64,000 nucleotides of DNA from an uncultured Candidatus Neoarthromitus sp. (GCA_937890765.1 CALADQ010000026.1:1-64000); one strand, 5' to 3'; shown: positions 9,213 through 19,418, counted from the first letter of the stretch. Numbers and translations: made by a program. Notes: a model not told the origin generated them from the letters alone.

Positions 9213-10664
9213 TTAATATTTATTTTCTACTTTCCACTTATTAATTTGCGACTGCATCTCAAGAATAACTCTATCTATTCCTTGTTCCTTCAATTTGTTA
9301 TTTAATTTTTTCAAATATTCATCAACATCAACAGACCCGCTATACAACGTTGATTTAAATTCTTCCAAAACATTATTAATAGCAGCTATCTCGCTTGAAA
9401 CTTTTGATAAATCGAATTTAAATCCTAAAGCTGGAGATGTTTTAGCAGCGTCGTTAAATTCTTTAAATTCCTCCCATTTAGTTTCTGGTTCTCCCTCTAC
9501 AATGTATGTCAAAAATAAATCTCCCAATGAGAAGTAAGGAATTTGATATCTTTTTTGTTCAACATCAAGAAGCCTTATAGTATTCTCTCCTGTTTTTTCA
9601 TAATGAACTCCCTCAATACCGTAGTTAAGTAAGTTTCTTAACTTTTTATCCGTATTAAGCAAAGTTAAAAACTCAAAAGCTTTCTCCTTATTCTTAGAAT
9701 TTCGAGATATCGCAATCAAAGCTCCCGTTGCTGAACCATTTGTAACAATAGTATCATCAATTACAGATGACACAACTTCATAACCTAAATCTTTAGACCA
9801 AATTTTTTCAGCATAAGGTTGTCCGTCTCCTTTAGTAACAAATCTTTTAACTGATGTATCATCCAAAGCTGTCGCTGAATCACCATTTATATAACCAAGT
9901 TTGTAATATTTTCTCAAAGTTTCAAGAGCTTTTCTCATTTCATCAGTTTCAAACATATTTCTTATAGTTAAAGTTTCATCATCTGTGTATATCCCAACAG
10001 GGTCAACCAATTGATCGAAGAACACAGTGTACGAAAATCCTTTAGTTATATAAAAAGGAACAACTCCTGGTTCATTCTCCTTTATAACTTTCAACCATGG
10101 CTCTAAATCTTCTAAGCTATGCAAATCTTGATATGGTATGTTATACTTATCAACATATTCTTTATTGAAAACCCACATTGGTGAAACACCTAACTCTTTT
10201 TGATTTGGAACTCCATATATTTTCCCATCGATTGTAGCTCCATCCCAAAATCTATTGTCTATTGTTGCTTTTAATTTTTTTCCATCCTCTGTTTGTAAAA
10301 AACTATCTAGATCTAAAAATGCTCCCTTCCTTGCATTTCCTAAGTAATCTCCAGCCCATGATGCCATAAATGCTAAATCATAACTTTCACCTGAATTAAT
10401 TACTACAGAAATTTTTTGTGTGTAATCTCCAAAATCCACAAACTTCATATCTAAATTAACATTTATTTTTTCCTCTAAGTATTGGTTTACTTCTTTCAAA
10501 ACTTTATTTATATCCTTAGGCTCTCCCCCTATAGTATACCAAGTTAACGTTGTTACCTTATCTTTAGATCCATTAACTGAAGTATCATTACCACAGCTAA
10601 CAATTATTGTTAACATAGCTATGAAAATAAAAATAAACGAAATTGTAATTCTACTTTTCTTCAT
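9213..10664 (-). CDS. Sugar ABC transporter substrate-binding lipoprotein
   Basis: About 483 residues. The signal peptide ends in IVSC, a lipobox, so it should be membrane-tethered outside. The body is a family 1 extracellular solute-binding protein (LplA/YtcQ type). The C-terminal part (about 350-480; YFSLGDLFLTYIVEGEPE) matches DUF3502, typical of this group. It should deliver oligosaccharides released by GH85 to the permeases. The start is the ATG at 10664, nine bases after GAGGTG; the in-frame GTG at 10676 is part of that SD. Its promoter carries an operator-like 13-mer shared with the permease promoter. A terminator follows. Confidence 0.9.
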   Translation of the reverse strand: MKKSRITISFIFIFIAMLTIIVSCGNDTSVNGSKDKVTTLTWYTIGGEPKDINKVLKEVNQYLEEKINVNLDMKFVDFGDYTQKISVVINSGESYDLAFMASWAGDYLGNARKGAFLDLDSFLQTEDGKKLKATIDNRFWDGATIDGKIYGVPNQKELGVSPMWVFNKEYVDKYNIPYQDLHSLEDLEPWLKVIKENEPGVVPFYITKGFSYTVFFDQLVDPVGIYTDDETLTIRNMFETDEMRKALETLRKYYKLGYINGDSATALDDTSVKRFVTKGDGQPYAEKIWSKDLGYEVVSSVIDDTIVTNGSATGALIAISRNSKNKEKAFEFLTLLNTDKKLRNLLNYGIEGVHYEKTGENTIRLLDVEQKRYQIPYFSLGDLFLTYIVEGEPETKWEEFKEFNDAAKTSPALGFKFDLSKVSSEIAAINNVLEEFKSTLYSGSVDVDEYLKKLNNKLKEQGIDRVILEMQSQINKWKVENKY

Positions 10665-10695
10665 AAAATTATACACCTCACCTTCAATTATTTTT

Positions 10696-10708
10696 GAAAA
10701 ACGTTTAC
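10696..10708 (-). promoter_or_regulatory. LacI/CcpA-like operator upstream of binding protein
   Basis: On the minus strand the element is GTAAACGTTTTTC, an imperfect palindrome centred on CG. It is five bases downstream of the -10 element, a position suited to repression. The same 13-mer occurs, in the other orientation, at 15914-15926 before the first permease gene. It resembles cre and LacI-family operators but is only a half match to the cre consensus. Confidence 0.5.
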
Positions 10709-10713
10709 ATTAA

Positions 10714-10724
10714 ATTATATACCA
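10714..10724 (-). promoter_or_regulatory. Extended -10 promoter of binding-protein gene
   Basis: The minus strand reads TGGTATATAAT. The TG forms an extended -10, while no good -35 lies 16-18 bases upstream. This looks like an activator-dependent or extended -10 promoter internal to the operon, between GH38 and the binding-protein gene. Confidence 0.45.
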
Positions 10725-10781
10725 CACATCTTATTTAATAGTACACTCCAATCAAACAAACGTCGCATTCTAATAAAAAAC

Positions 10782-13700
10782 TTACTTAAATTTTATTTTA
10801 ATACTTTTTATTTCAAAAGGATTAATTATAAATTTAATTTTATTATTTTCAATAATTTCCATGGAATTTATTTTTTCCTCCATTAAATCACATTCCATAA
10901 CATCAAATAAATCTTTCATAAATTCCATAGTAACGTTCGTTCTTTTATTATGAAATTCATAGATTCTCACTACAATATAATCAGAATCTTCCGCCTTCTT
11001 AACAACCTCTATCATTACATTATTTTTATCAAGTTTCACTAAACTCAAAGAACTATTTAAATCTCCTTCATGTGCTTCTTCAACTCTAGTAAATAAAGGA
11101 GTATTTAACTGATACGCTAATTCAACAGTATCAGAATCTTTCCAAGTTCCTTCATGTGAATACAACGAATATTTTAAGAAATGTTCCTCTTTATCAGCAT
11201 AAGGATTAGGGTCACAACTTGATTTTAATAATGTAAGCCTCATAGTACCCTCTTTTATATCATGACCATATTTACAATCATTCAAAATAGAAACTCCAAA
11301 ACCACCTTCAGATAAATCTACCCACTTGTGACCACAAACTTCAAAAGCAGCAACATCCCAAGATGTATTGTTATGAGTTGATCGAGTTACATTTCCATAC
11401 TGAATTTCATAGGTTGCTTCATTAGAATTTATATCAACCGGAAATGCAACTTTAACCAATATATCTTTCTCTTTCCAGTCTATATAAGTATCAAAATCAA
11501 TTTTTCCGATATCATTATAAAATTGTATCTTTTGTATTATAGTGGAATCTAAAAATTTCCTTTCTATTTTTAAAGTTGCTCTAACAGGGCCACGTTCTAA
11601 AATTTCTATACTTTTCAAGTCATCTATCTTCCACATTTTTTCTTTATAATAAATGTCTATATCCCAATTATCAAAACACATTGGCATATCTTCAAAAGCT
11701 TGAATTTCATTAGCTAAAAATCCATTCTTTACTATTTCCCTGTTTAACTCTTTATTAATGAAAGATTTTATTTGGGCACGATCATCAAATTCTATTCTAA
11801 AGAATTTATTTTCCATATAAGTTTTACTAATTTTAAAATCATCATATTTAGGATTTTCATTTGAAACAGATTCAACTATTTTAAATGTTTTATATCCATT
11901 AGCAGGAATGTTTTTAGCAAAAAATATTACTTTATTATTCTCTACTCTCTGACAAATAAATTCATTTCCAAATTCATCAATCACAATTGGATTGATAATA
12001 TTTTCAGGAATTTCAAAAATTGCAATATCATTTCTTTCGAAACCTAAAGTATTGAATACAACTAAACTTTTTTCTTTAAGATTTATCCTTTTTACAACAT
12101 TGTCTATCCCTACATTAATTAAATTGTCCACATTTTCTAATAACTTAGCATACTCTTTTTCAGTAACATCGTAAACATCTTTAATTGAAGATCCCGGTAT
12201 TATATCGTGAAACTGATTTAACAATATAATTTCCCAAGAATCATTTATATTTTCTTGAGGATACAGATTTCCTAAAATCATAGACAAAGAATTTATTTTT
12301 TCAGCTGCTAAATATAAATTTTCGCATTTTCTATTATCACGTTTATTTTTTCCCATAGAAGTATAAGTTCCCCTATGATATTCTAAATATAATTCTCCAA
12401 CCCACTTCGGCAAATTCTTAATCTTAGAAACTTTATTTTCTAATTTCTCAAAGTAATCTAGCGATTTACCAATTTTAACTTTTGGAACACCTGGTATCCC
12501 CCGAGATAATCTTTTAGCATTTTCGAGCATTTCAAAAGTGGCTCCACCTCCACCATCACCCCAACCAAACGAAATCAAAATATCATTGTTAATATTTTTA
12601 TTTTGATATCTTCTCCATGCACCAATTATTGAATCAGGATGAATATGACCATTGTAAGTTGTAAAATGTGAATCTTTATTTTGTTCGGGTACTGTTGTGG
12701 TTATAAAATGAGTTAAAACTTCTGTACCATCAATTCCTTTCCACATAAATGTGTCATTGGGAATTTTATTAAACTGATTCCAAGAAATTTTTGTCGTCAT
12801 AAAATACTTTATACCCGACTTTTTCAAAATTTGTGGTATAGCTGCTGAATATCCAAAGACATCAGGAAGCCATAAAATTTTGCTATCTACTCCAAATTCA
12901 TTTTTAAAAAATCTTTTCCCATGAATTATTTGTCTAACCATAGATTCACCTGAAATAACATTACAGTCAGCCTCTAACCACATTCCACCTTCAGTCTCCC
13001 AAACTCCTTGCTTAATCTTTTCTTTAATTTTTTCATAAAGCTTTGGGTTATCTTGTTTAACCATTTTGTACAATTGCGGTTGCGAAGACATAAAAACATA
13101 CTCTGGATATTCATCCATCAATTTCAATACAGTTGAAAAACTTCTATTAACTTTCTCTCTTGTTTGTTCAACAGTCCATAACCAAGCCACATCAATATGA
13201 GTATGTCCAACACAAGTAGCAATAACATCTTCATGTCCGCACATTTTGTTATAAAACTCTTCTTCCAAAAATTCATTCGCTCTCTTCAAGCTTTCACTAT
13301 ATTCAAAAGATCCACATTTTCTAAAATCAATCAAATTCACAGCATCATTTAAAATATTTATAATGTCTATTCTGTTTTTATCTTCTTTGTCAAATTCTTT
13401 GCAAGCATCTAAAGGAACTTTTAAATTCCAATACAACTTTCTTGCTTCCTCATCAATGACAACAAGTTTTCCATGTAAGGTTGTTTTTTTATCTAATAAC
13501 ATTCCTGAATAGGCATGTAAATCAATTTCATAATTTGTACCTTTAACAGCATTACGGGTTAGTATTATCTCTCTGTGATTTATGTCAAGACCTTGAATCT
13601 GTTCTCCATTAACATAAATAATAAATTGTGGATTAGTTGCATCCCACCCTTCTTCAAATGTATAAAAATTCAAAGCTATTGTATTCCCATGAAATTCTTC

Positions 13701-13925
13701 AGGAACTTTAATATTGCATTTAAACCATCTATGGCAATCTCTTCCACCCCATAAATCACCTGTTTTAAATTCCTTCCATTCATCATTTGCTTTTGCATTC
13801 ACTAAATCAATACTTTTATAATTACCGTCCACATATAAATAATTTTTTATATCTACAACAGACGTATAAATATTTTTTGAAATTTCACTACAGATTCTAT
13901 TAATTCTCTCTAGCAAATAAAACAT
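10782..13925 (-). CDS. GH38 alpha-mannosidase
   Basis: A 1047-residue enzyme with no signal peptide, so cytoplasmic. The N-terminal beta region (1-230) is followed by the GH38 catalytic barrel. His243 and Asp245 in HTHID are predicted zinc ligands, and Asp355 in WLPDVFG is the predicted nucleophile and third zinc ligand. FHDIIPGSS further on supplies the fourth ligand His. The large beta domains of the family fill the C-terminal half. It should remove alpha-linked mannose (probably alpha-1,3) from imported N-glycan fragments, complementing GH125 at 20243. ATG start with AGAGGTG SD. It sits between the permeases and the binding protein. Confidence 0.94.
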   Translation of the reverse strand: MFYLLERINRICSEISKNIYTSVVDIKNYLYVDGNYKSIDLVNAKANDEWKEFKTGDLWGGRDCHRWFKCNIKVPEEFHGNTIALNFYTFEEGWDATNPQFIIYVNGEQIQGLDINHREIILTRNAVKGTNYEIDLHAYSGMLLDKKTTLHGKLVVIDEEARKLYWNLKVPLDACKEFDKEDKNRIDIINILNDAVNLIDFRKCGSFEYSESLKRANEFLEEEFYNKMCGHEDVIATCVGHTHIDVAWLWTVEQTREKVNRSFSTVLKLMDEYPEYVFMSSQPQLYKMVKQDNPKLYEKIKEKIKQGVWETEGGMWLEADCNVISGESMVRQIIHGKRFFKNEFGVDSKILWLPDVFGYSAAIPQILKKSGIKYFMTTKISWNQFNKIPNDTFMWKGIDGTEVLTHFITTTVPEQNKDSHFTTYNGHIHPDSIIGAWRRYQNKNINNDILISFGWGDGGGGATFEMLENAKRLSRGIPGVPKVKIGKSLDYFEKLENKVSKIKNLPKWVGELYLEYHRGTYTSMGKNKRDNRKCENLYLAAEKINSLSMILGNLYPQENINDSWEIILLNQFHDIIPGSSIKDVYDVTEKEYAKLLENVDNLINVGIDNVVKRINLKEKSLVVFNTLGFERNDIAIFEIPENIINPIVIDEFGNEFICQRVENNKVIFFAKNIPANGYKTFKIVESVSNENPKYDDFKISKTYMENKFFRIEFDDRAQIKSFINKELNREIVKNGFLANEIQAFEDMPMCFDNWDIDIYYKEKMWKIDDLKSIEILERGPVRATLKIERKFLDSTIIQKIQFYNDIGKIDFDTYIDWKEKDILVKVAFPVDINSNEATYEIQYGNVTRSTHNNTSWDVAAFEVCGHKWVDLSEGGFGVSILNDCKYGHDIKEGTMRLTLLKSSCDPNPYADKEEHFLKYSLYSHEGTWKDSDTVELAYQLNTPLFTRVEEAHEGDLNSSLSLVKLDKNNVMIEVVKKAEDSDYIVVRIYEFHNKRTNVTMEFMKDLFDVMECDLMEEKINSMEIIENNKIKFIINPFEIKSIKIKFK

Positions 13926-13971
13926 TCTTGCACCTCTACTTTATACAGATTTTAAATTCAAAATTTAAAAA

Positions 13972-14922
13972 TCATTCTTTTACTGCTCCAACAGTCAATC
14001 CACTTACAAAATATTTTTGGAAAAATGGATAAGCCAATACTATCGGGAGGGTTGATATTACAACTATGGCCATTTTAGCTGTATCACGTGGCAATTTTAA
14101 AGCTTGATCGACAGCCAAAATACCTAAACTAGATGAATTGTTAACTAAAAAATCCATAGAAGTTTCCAATTTTACCAACATGTACTGAAGTGGCATCAAA
14201 CTACTCTTTTCTATATACAACATGGCATTAAACCAATCGTTCCAAAATCCTAATGTTAAAAATAATGCTATAGTTGCCACTGCAGGTAAAGATATCGGCA
14301 AAACTATTTTTAAAAATATAGTAAGTTCAGAAGCTCCATCTATTTTAGCTGATTCAATTACAGCTTCAGGAACAGTAGTTTTAAAAAATGTCCTCAATAT
14401 TATAATGTTAAATGAAGTTACGCAAATAGGTAAAATAAGTGCCAACAAATTATCTTTCAAACCTAAAAACCTCGTAACTACCAAATAAGAAGAAACTATT
14501 CCACCAGAAAACAACATAGGAATAAATATTAATTTTGTAAAAGTTTTTCTATATGCAAAACTTTTTCTAGATAAAGCATAAGCATAACTTGTCATAATAA
14601 ATAATCCAATAAAAGTTCCAGTTATTGTAACAAATATAGTAATCCCATAAGCTCTTAAAATATTGCTACCAGAAGTAAATATATATCTATATGCTTCAAA
14701 ACTCCACTCCTTTGGCCAAAACCTATACCCATTTAATTGCAAGGATTGTTCACTGGTAAATGAAATTATAACTACTAAAACAAATGGAATTATACAAAGT
14801 GCAGATAATATTATAAAAAAAACATTTATAATAAAATTTGTTTTTCTTGAAATACTATTGAATTTCATGTTCACATCATTTTCTTTACTATTAAAATCAA
14901 TTTTATTCTTCAATGTTAACAC
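13972..14922 (-). CDS. Sugar ABC permease, YtcP/LplC type
   Basis: About 316 residues with six predicted membrane segments. The EAA loop ESAKIDGASELTIF, which docks the ATPase, is in the second half. The C-terminus FVSGLTVGAVKE is typical of this carbohydrate permease subfamily. It pairs with the upstream permease and uses the binding protein at 9213 and the MsmX-like ATPase. The start is uncertain: GTG at 14922, or TTG at 14913 after the same GGGTGG tract. It is 12 bases from the upstream gene and 46 before GH38, so all are co-transcribed. Confidence 0.9.
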   Translation of the reverse strand: MLTLKNKIDFNSKENDVNMKFNSISRKTNFIINVFFIILSALCIIPFVLVVIISFTSEQSLQLNGYRFWPKEWSFEAYRYIFTSGSNILRAYGITIFVTITGTFIGLFIMTSYAYALSRKSFAYRKTFTKLIFIPMLFSGGIVSSYLVVTRFLGLKDNLLALILPICVTSFNIIILRTFFKTTVPEAVIESAKIDGASELTIFLKIVLPISLPAVATIALFLTLGFWNDWFNAMLYIEKSSLMPLQYMLVKLETSMDFLVNNSSSLGILAVDQALKLPRDTAKMAIVVISTLPIVLAYPFFQKYFVSGLTVGAVKE

Positions 14923-14934
14923 CCACCCTTTATT

Positions 14935-15894
14935 TTAGAAAAACGCATTCTCTTCATCTACTTTCCTAACTATCCCATTAGTAACTATAATCAAAACAAA
15001 TCCAACAAAAGACTGATACAAACTCGCTGCAGCACTCATACCTATATTTCCTAAATTTATAAGTCCTCTATAAACATACGTATCTATAACGTTAGTTACC
15101 GAATATAACGCTCCTGAATCCTTAGGCAATTGAAAGAACAAACCGAAATCAGCTTTAAATATACCTCCAACTGAAGTTATAAACATAATTATTAATACAG
15201 GTTTTAACAGCGGTAACGTAATATATTTAATCTGTTGCCATTTACTAGCACCATCAATCATAGCAGCCTCAAAATAAGATTTGTCAATACCACAAATTGC
15301 CGCTAAATAAATTACAGTTCCGTAACCAATTCCCTTCCATTGGCTCATGAAAATTATTATAAATATCCAGTATTTTGATTCAGTGTACCAGGATATTTTT
15401 TCACCTCCAAACGAGGTTATTATACTATTTAAATATCCCTTTTCTGGACTCAAGAAAGTAAATAAACAATAACTAACCACAACCCAAGATAAAAAATATG
15501 GAAAAAACATAGAACTTTGATAAAACTTGGATAACTTTTTGTTTAATAATTCTTTTAAAAGTATTGCAAAAGTTACAGGCAAAACTATACCTAAAATTAT
15601 AAAAGAAATGTTATATAATACTGTGTTTCTCGTAATAATCCAAGCATCACTACTTCCAAATAAGAACTTAAAATTTTGAAGACCAACCCACTCGCTTTTA
15701 ATCAAGCTTTCTAAAAATCCACCATGTATTCTCCACTCTTTAAAAGCTATTATTATACCGAACATTGGCAAATAAGCAAAAACCAAGAACCACAAAGTTC
15801 CAGGCAAAGTTAAAAACAAAAGCCCACTGTTTTCCTTAAGCTTTTTGAATATGGATTTTTTTTTGACTGCATTTAAATTTATAGTTTTGCACAT
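14935..15894 (-). CDS. Sugar ABC permease, LplB/YtcO type
   Basis: About 319 residues with six membrane segments. The EAA loop EAAMIDGASKWQQI marks it as an inner-membrane permease of the LplB/UgpA group. First gene of the transporter operon. The start is the ATG at 15894, eight bases after GGAG; the in-frame GTG at 15903 overlaps the SD. The promoter just upstream has an extended -10, a poor -35 and the shared operator-like 13-mer. This arrangement fits control by the neighbouring YesN-like activator plus a LacI-type or CcpA repressor. Confidence 0.9.
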   Translation of the reverse strand: MCKTINLNAVKKKSIFKKLKENSGLLFLTLPGTLWFLVFAYLPMFGIIIAFKEWRIHGGFLESLIKSEWVGLQNFKFLFGSSDAWIITRNTVLYNISFIILGIVLPVTFAILLKELLNKKLSKFYQSSMFFPYFLSWVVVSYCLFTFLSPEKGYLNSIITSFGGEKISWYTESKYWIFIIIFMSQWKGIGYGTVIYLAAICGIDKSYFEAAMIDGASKWQQIKYITLPLLKPVLIIMFITSVGGIFKADFGLFFQLPKDSGALYSVTNVIDTYVYRGLINLGNIGMSAAASLYQSFVGFVLIIVTNGIVRKVDEENAFF

Positions 15895-15913
15895 ACAATT
15901 CACTCCTTTTTGA

Positions 15914-15926
15914 GTAAACGTTTTTC
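15914..15926 (-). promoter_or_regulatory. Operator-like 13-mer at permease promoter
   Basis: The plus strand reads GTAAACGTTTTTC, identical to the minus-strand element at 10696-10708. It lies between the -10 element and the SD, where a bound repressor would block transcription. Identical 13-mers at two promoters of one pathway argue for a shared regulator. Confidence 0.5.
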
Positions 15927-15937
15927 TAATCGATTAC

Positions 15938-15946
15938 ATTATACCA
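15938..15946 (-). promoter_or_regulatory. Extended -10 promoter of permease operon
   Basis: The minus strand reads TGGTATAAT, a perfect extended -10. The sequence 17 bases upstream (around CTCAAA) is a poor -35. A weak -35 is common at promoters that need an AraC-type activator, here plausibly the YesN-like protein. Confidence 0.55.
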
Positions 15947-16031
15947 TAGATATTTTAAAACTTTGAGTTTAAAAACTTTAGATTTAGTGGATAAATTAAG
16001 AATTTAAAGAAATTTAACTACAAAAATAAAA

Positions 16032-17552
16032 TTAGTATTTTTTCATATTTCTCATAGTTAGCGGACAAATTCCAAAATATTTTTTAAATTTTCTATAAAA
16101 ATAACTTGTGTCTAAATATCCTACATCTTTGGCAATATCATTAATTTTCATATTCGTATTTAATATTAATTCTTTGGCTTTTGTGTTTTTAACTCTATTT
16201 AAATATTCAGAAAAAGAAATTCCAACTTCTTTATTAAATATTTGTCCTAAATAAGAACTGTTTACGTTATATTTTTGCGACAAAGTTTTTAAACTTAGTT
16301 CCTCATAATATTTTTCATTTACAGTATTCATGACCTGTTGAACAACAGGACTATATTTTGTGATGCTATTGTTTATTAATTCTATAAGTTCAATTAACTC
16401 GCTTATAACAAAGGCTTTTACATCTTCTATAGTACTTTCATTGCACAAATTTAAAATCATGTTAACCAAACTACTTCTTTCACAATTTTTGTTAAGTTTA
16501 AATTCTCCATATACTTTATCAATTAGAAACAATATTTTTGCCGACAAATCGTAAATATTTTCAGGAGTTAATCTTATATCTTCCAAAACTTTATTTATGT
16601 AATCAATTAGCTTGTCTACATTTTTTTCAATTAATAGTTTGTTGATTTCTTCAACCTCATTATTAAACGTAAATCTATAATCTTCTTTGAATGTAAGTGA
16701 GTTTTTACTTAAACAAATATTTGTTCCCTCGGTTAAAATATATTTTCTCAAATCATTTGCGGTCTTGTAACTAAGTTGAAGTTTATTTATGGATTCAACT
16801 AAATCACCAATAGATATAAAAACTTCAACATTTAAACCCTCGACTATTTTGTTTTTAATCTCTCCGTAAAAATTTTCTATTCCATGTTGAGAAAAACACT
16901 CATCAAACGAACAAATTAAAATAATTTTCCCATCATATTTATGTATTAATTCGAATTTGCATTTTAATGTAGACTCAATAATTTCTTCCATAAATAGAAC
17001 AATATTTTCATCGTATCTGCCTAAAATAGTTATAATTGAAACAATATATTGTTTGTCTTCAAAAGAAATATTCAAATCATTTTTAACTTTAAATAAATCT
17101 TCGTTTGAAATTTTTCCATTTATGTATTGAAACAATAATAAATTCTTTCTGAAAATAATTTTCTCATTTTTCAAATCGCTGTTTAAATTTAATTTTAATT
17201 TTTTTAAAGCGTCTTCAAGCTCTTGTTCATTTATTGGCTTTAAAATATAATTTTCCACTCCATATTTAATTGCTTTTTGTGCGTAAGAAAATTCATCATA
17301 AGCACTGAACACCACAAATTTTATTTTGTTATTTAAAGTTCTAACCTTTTCCAACAAATCCAATCCCGTAACTTTCGGCATACTTATATCTGTAATTATG
17401 ACATCTACAGGAGAATTTTTAAATTTTTCAAAAGCCTCTTCACCATTGTTCGCTGTTTGTGATATTTCAAAACCTAATTCATTCCAATTAATTATTTTCA
17501 TAAGACCATCAATTATTAATTTTTCATCGTCTACTAACATAACACTATACAT
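16032..17552 (-). CDS. YesN-type response regulator with AraC DNA-binding domain
   Basis: About 506 residues. An N-terminal receiver domain (1-120) has the acidic pair DDE and the phospho-acceptor Asp55 in IITDISMP. A long middle region links to two AraC-type helix-turn-helix motifs at the C-terminus (last 100 residues; LSQKYNVNSSYL and IAKDVGYLDTSYF). It should activate the glycan transporter operon downstream when the partner kinase senses sugar or its binding protein. The start is the ATG at 17552, eight bases after GGAG. It begins two bases after the kinase stop, so the pair is translationally coupled. Confidence 0.93.
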   Translation of the reverse strand: MYSVMLVDDEKLIIDGLMKIINWNELGFEISQTANNGEEAFEKFKNSPVDVIITDISMPKVTGLDLLEKVRTLNNKIKFVVFSAYDEFSYAQKAIKYGVENYILKPINEQELEDALKKLKLNLNSDLKNEKIIFRKNLLLFQYINGKISNEDLFKVKNDLNISFEDKQYIVSIITILGRYDENIVLFMEEIIESTLKCKFELIHKYDGKIILICSFDECFSQHGIENFYGEIKNKIVEGLNVEVFISIGDLVESINKLQLSYKTANDLRKYILTEGTNICLSKNSLTFKEDYRFTFNNEVEEINKLLIEKNVDKLIDYINKVLEDIRLTPENIYDLSAKILFLIDKVYGEFKLNKNCERSSLVNMILNLCNESTIEDVKAFVISELIELIELINNSITKYSPVVQQVMNTVNEKYYEELSLKTLSQKYNVNSSYLGQIFNKEVGISFSEYLNRVKNTKAKELILNTNMKINDIAKDVGYLDTSYFYRKFKKYFGICPLTMRNMKKY

Positions 17553-17554
17553 AT

Positions 17555-19285
17555 TCAACACTCCTTACACGGTATTGTCAAAATAGAAACATTGTTTCCA
17601 TACTCTGTCTTTTCCAAAGAGACACCATATTTTTTCCCGTATTGGATTACTAATCTTTCATGTACGTTTATTACTCCTATGGAACTCTGAGGATACGTTC
17701 TGCCTTTTATTCCATTGTTAATAAGGTTCATTCTGAAGTCATCTATGCCTTTTCCGTTGTCAATTATTTTAATAATAATGTCTTCACAATGCTTGTCTAC
17801 TTTAATGGTCAAAATATTATCTTTATCTTCCAACCTAATTCCATGAACAAAATAATTTTCAACTAAAGGTTGAACGGTAAATTTTACAATTTGCATATTT
17901 TTAAGTTCTTCATCGCAATCTATAAAAAATTTAAAACTATCAGGCCATCTGTATTTAAAAATTTCAATATATTTTTTACAACAATCCAATTCACTTTCTA
18001 TAGTAACAACATTTTTATCTTTAAGCTGCTTCCTAAACAAAAAAGATAAAGTGTATATCATGTTGCCTACCTCTTTATCTCCATTACAAATAGCTTTCAT
18101 TCTTATTGATTCCAAAGTATTGTACAAAAAATGCAAATTTATTTGGCTTTGCAAAGCTAGCATTTCACATTTTTTTTGCTTGCTTTCAGCTTTAAAACTT
18201 TTATCAATATGTTCATTTAAATTTTTGCATATGGAATTTAAGTTTTCCGCAATATAATTTATCTCATCACAATCAGAAGTTAAGGGTATTTCGGTATACA
18301 AATCTCCATTTTTAATTTTGTCTATAGCGTCCAATATTTTATTTGTTCTATCGCTCAACGATTTTATTTTAAAATGATAAATGCCTCTTGATATAATTAA
18401 AAACAATAATCCCACAAAAACAAAATAACTTAGAATTCCGTACATGAACCCTGTGCCTCTAAAATCCATAATCGAAAAAACTTTAAGTCCACTTTTGCCG
18501 ACAACACTTTTAACATAGTACCTGTCTTTAAAATCCAAAAAATTATTTTTATTCGTTGTGATGTTGTCGTGGTATTTGTAAAAATCATAATCTAAAATTC
18601 CTTTTGAGCTGTAAACAACATAATCATTTGCATCTAGTACAAAAATATTTGTCATGTTGTCAAATTCTTGATCTAAATTTTTCAAAAATTTTAAATCGAA
18701 AGTCAAAACTATTAGACCCTCTTTGTGAAAATTAATTGGATTTTTAATTTCACCAACGAAACTCAAAGTTCCCTCCCTCTCAAATAATTTTAAAATGTCA
18801 TTATGATTTTTAAATTTAAAATCTTTCAAATTAACGACATCAATTTTTTCCGACCTACTGAACGTCACATTTTCATTTCTTGAAAAGCTTATAAACGAAA
18901 TTGATTTTAAATTTTCATCTAAGTTAAGAGATTCATTTACAAAATTTTGTATTCCCCTATAATAAGTATCATTGCTCAAATATAATTTATCTATTTTGTA
19001 TTGCAAATAAGAAGTCATATCCATATTCATAAATTTTACAACATCATTTAAAATCACTTCATCTCTATACAATTTCTTAACACATTTCAAGAATTCATAA
19101 TACAGATTATCCAACTCTTTACTTACGTTATAAGCAATTTTCTCATTTACGTAAAATTTTGATTTCCTAATATTTTTAATTAAATTTATTGAGAAATGAA
19201 CATATAAAAAAAACATTAAAATTATAGCTAATATTAAATTTATTATAAAAATTCGTTTATACAATACAGATTTATTTTTATCCAT
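17555..19285 (-). CDS. YesM-type sensor histidine kinase
   Basis: A 576-residue membrane kinase. One membrane helix lies at about 11-30 and a second at about 280-300, enclosing an extracellular sensing domain of about 250 residues (dCache-like). A HAMP region (300-355) leads to the His-kinase domain of the YesM class, with the phospho-acceptor His385 in QINLHFLYN and an ATP-binding DNGKGID motif. The usual Pro in QINPHFLYN is Leu here. ATG start with GGAGATG SD. It probably reports extracellular glycan to the YesN-like regulator. Confidence 0.92.
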   Translation of the reverse strand: MDKNKSVLYKRIFIINLILAIILMFFLYVHFSINLIKNIRKSKFYVNEKIAYNVSKELDNLYYEFLKCVKKLYRDEVILNDVVKFMNMDMTSYLQYKIDKLYLSNDTYYRGIQNFVNESLNLDENLKSISFISFSRNENVTFSRSEKIDVVNLKDFKFKNHNDILKLFEREGTLSFVGEIKNPINFHKEGLIVLTFDLKFLKNLDQEFDNMTNIFVLDANDYVVYSSKGILDYDFYKYHDNITTNKNNFLDFKDRYYVKSVVGKSGLKVFSIMDFRGTGFMYGILSYFVFVGLLFLIISRGIYHFKIKSLSDRTNKILDAIDKIKNGDLYTEIPLTSDCDEINYIAENLNSICKNLNEHIDKSFKAESKQKKCEMLALQSQINLHFLYNTLESIRMKAICNGDKEVGNMIYTLSFLFRKQLKDKNVVTIESELDCCKKYIEIFKYRWPDSFKFFIDCDEELKNMQIVKFTVQPLVENYFVHGIRLEDKDNILTIKVDKHCEDIIIKIIDNGKGIDDFRMNLINNGIKGRTYPQSSIGVINVHERLVIQYGKKYGVSLEKTEYGNNVSILTIPCKEC

Positions 19286-19389
19286 AAATATTCATCTCCT
19301 AATAAAACTTTATCCTTCGATAAAAAATTTTTTATATTGTGATAAGTTCTATTTTTAATTGAATTATTCTACATTTTTCAAAATAAAAT

Positions 19390-19418
19390 TTGAATTAGTT
19401 TAATATTTCAACTATACT
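19390..19418 (+). promoter_or_regulatory. sigmaA promoter for YesL-like gene
   Basis: TTGAAT (19390-19395), a 17-base spacer and TATACT (19413-19418), about 35 bases before the start codon. It lies in the 168-base divergent region between the kinase and the YesL-like gene. Confidence 0.6.
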
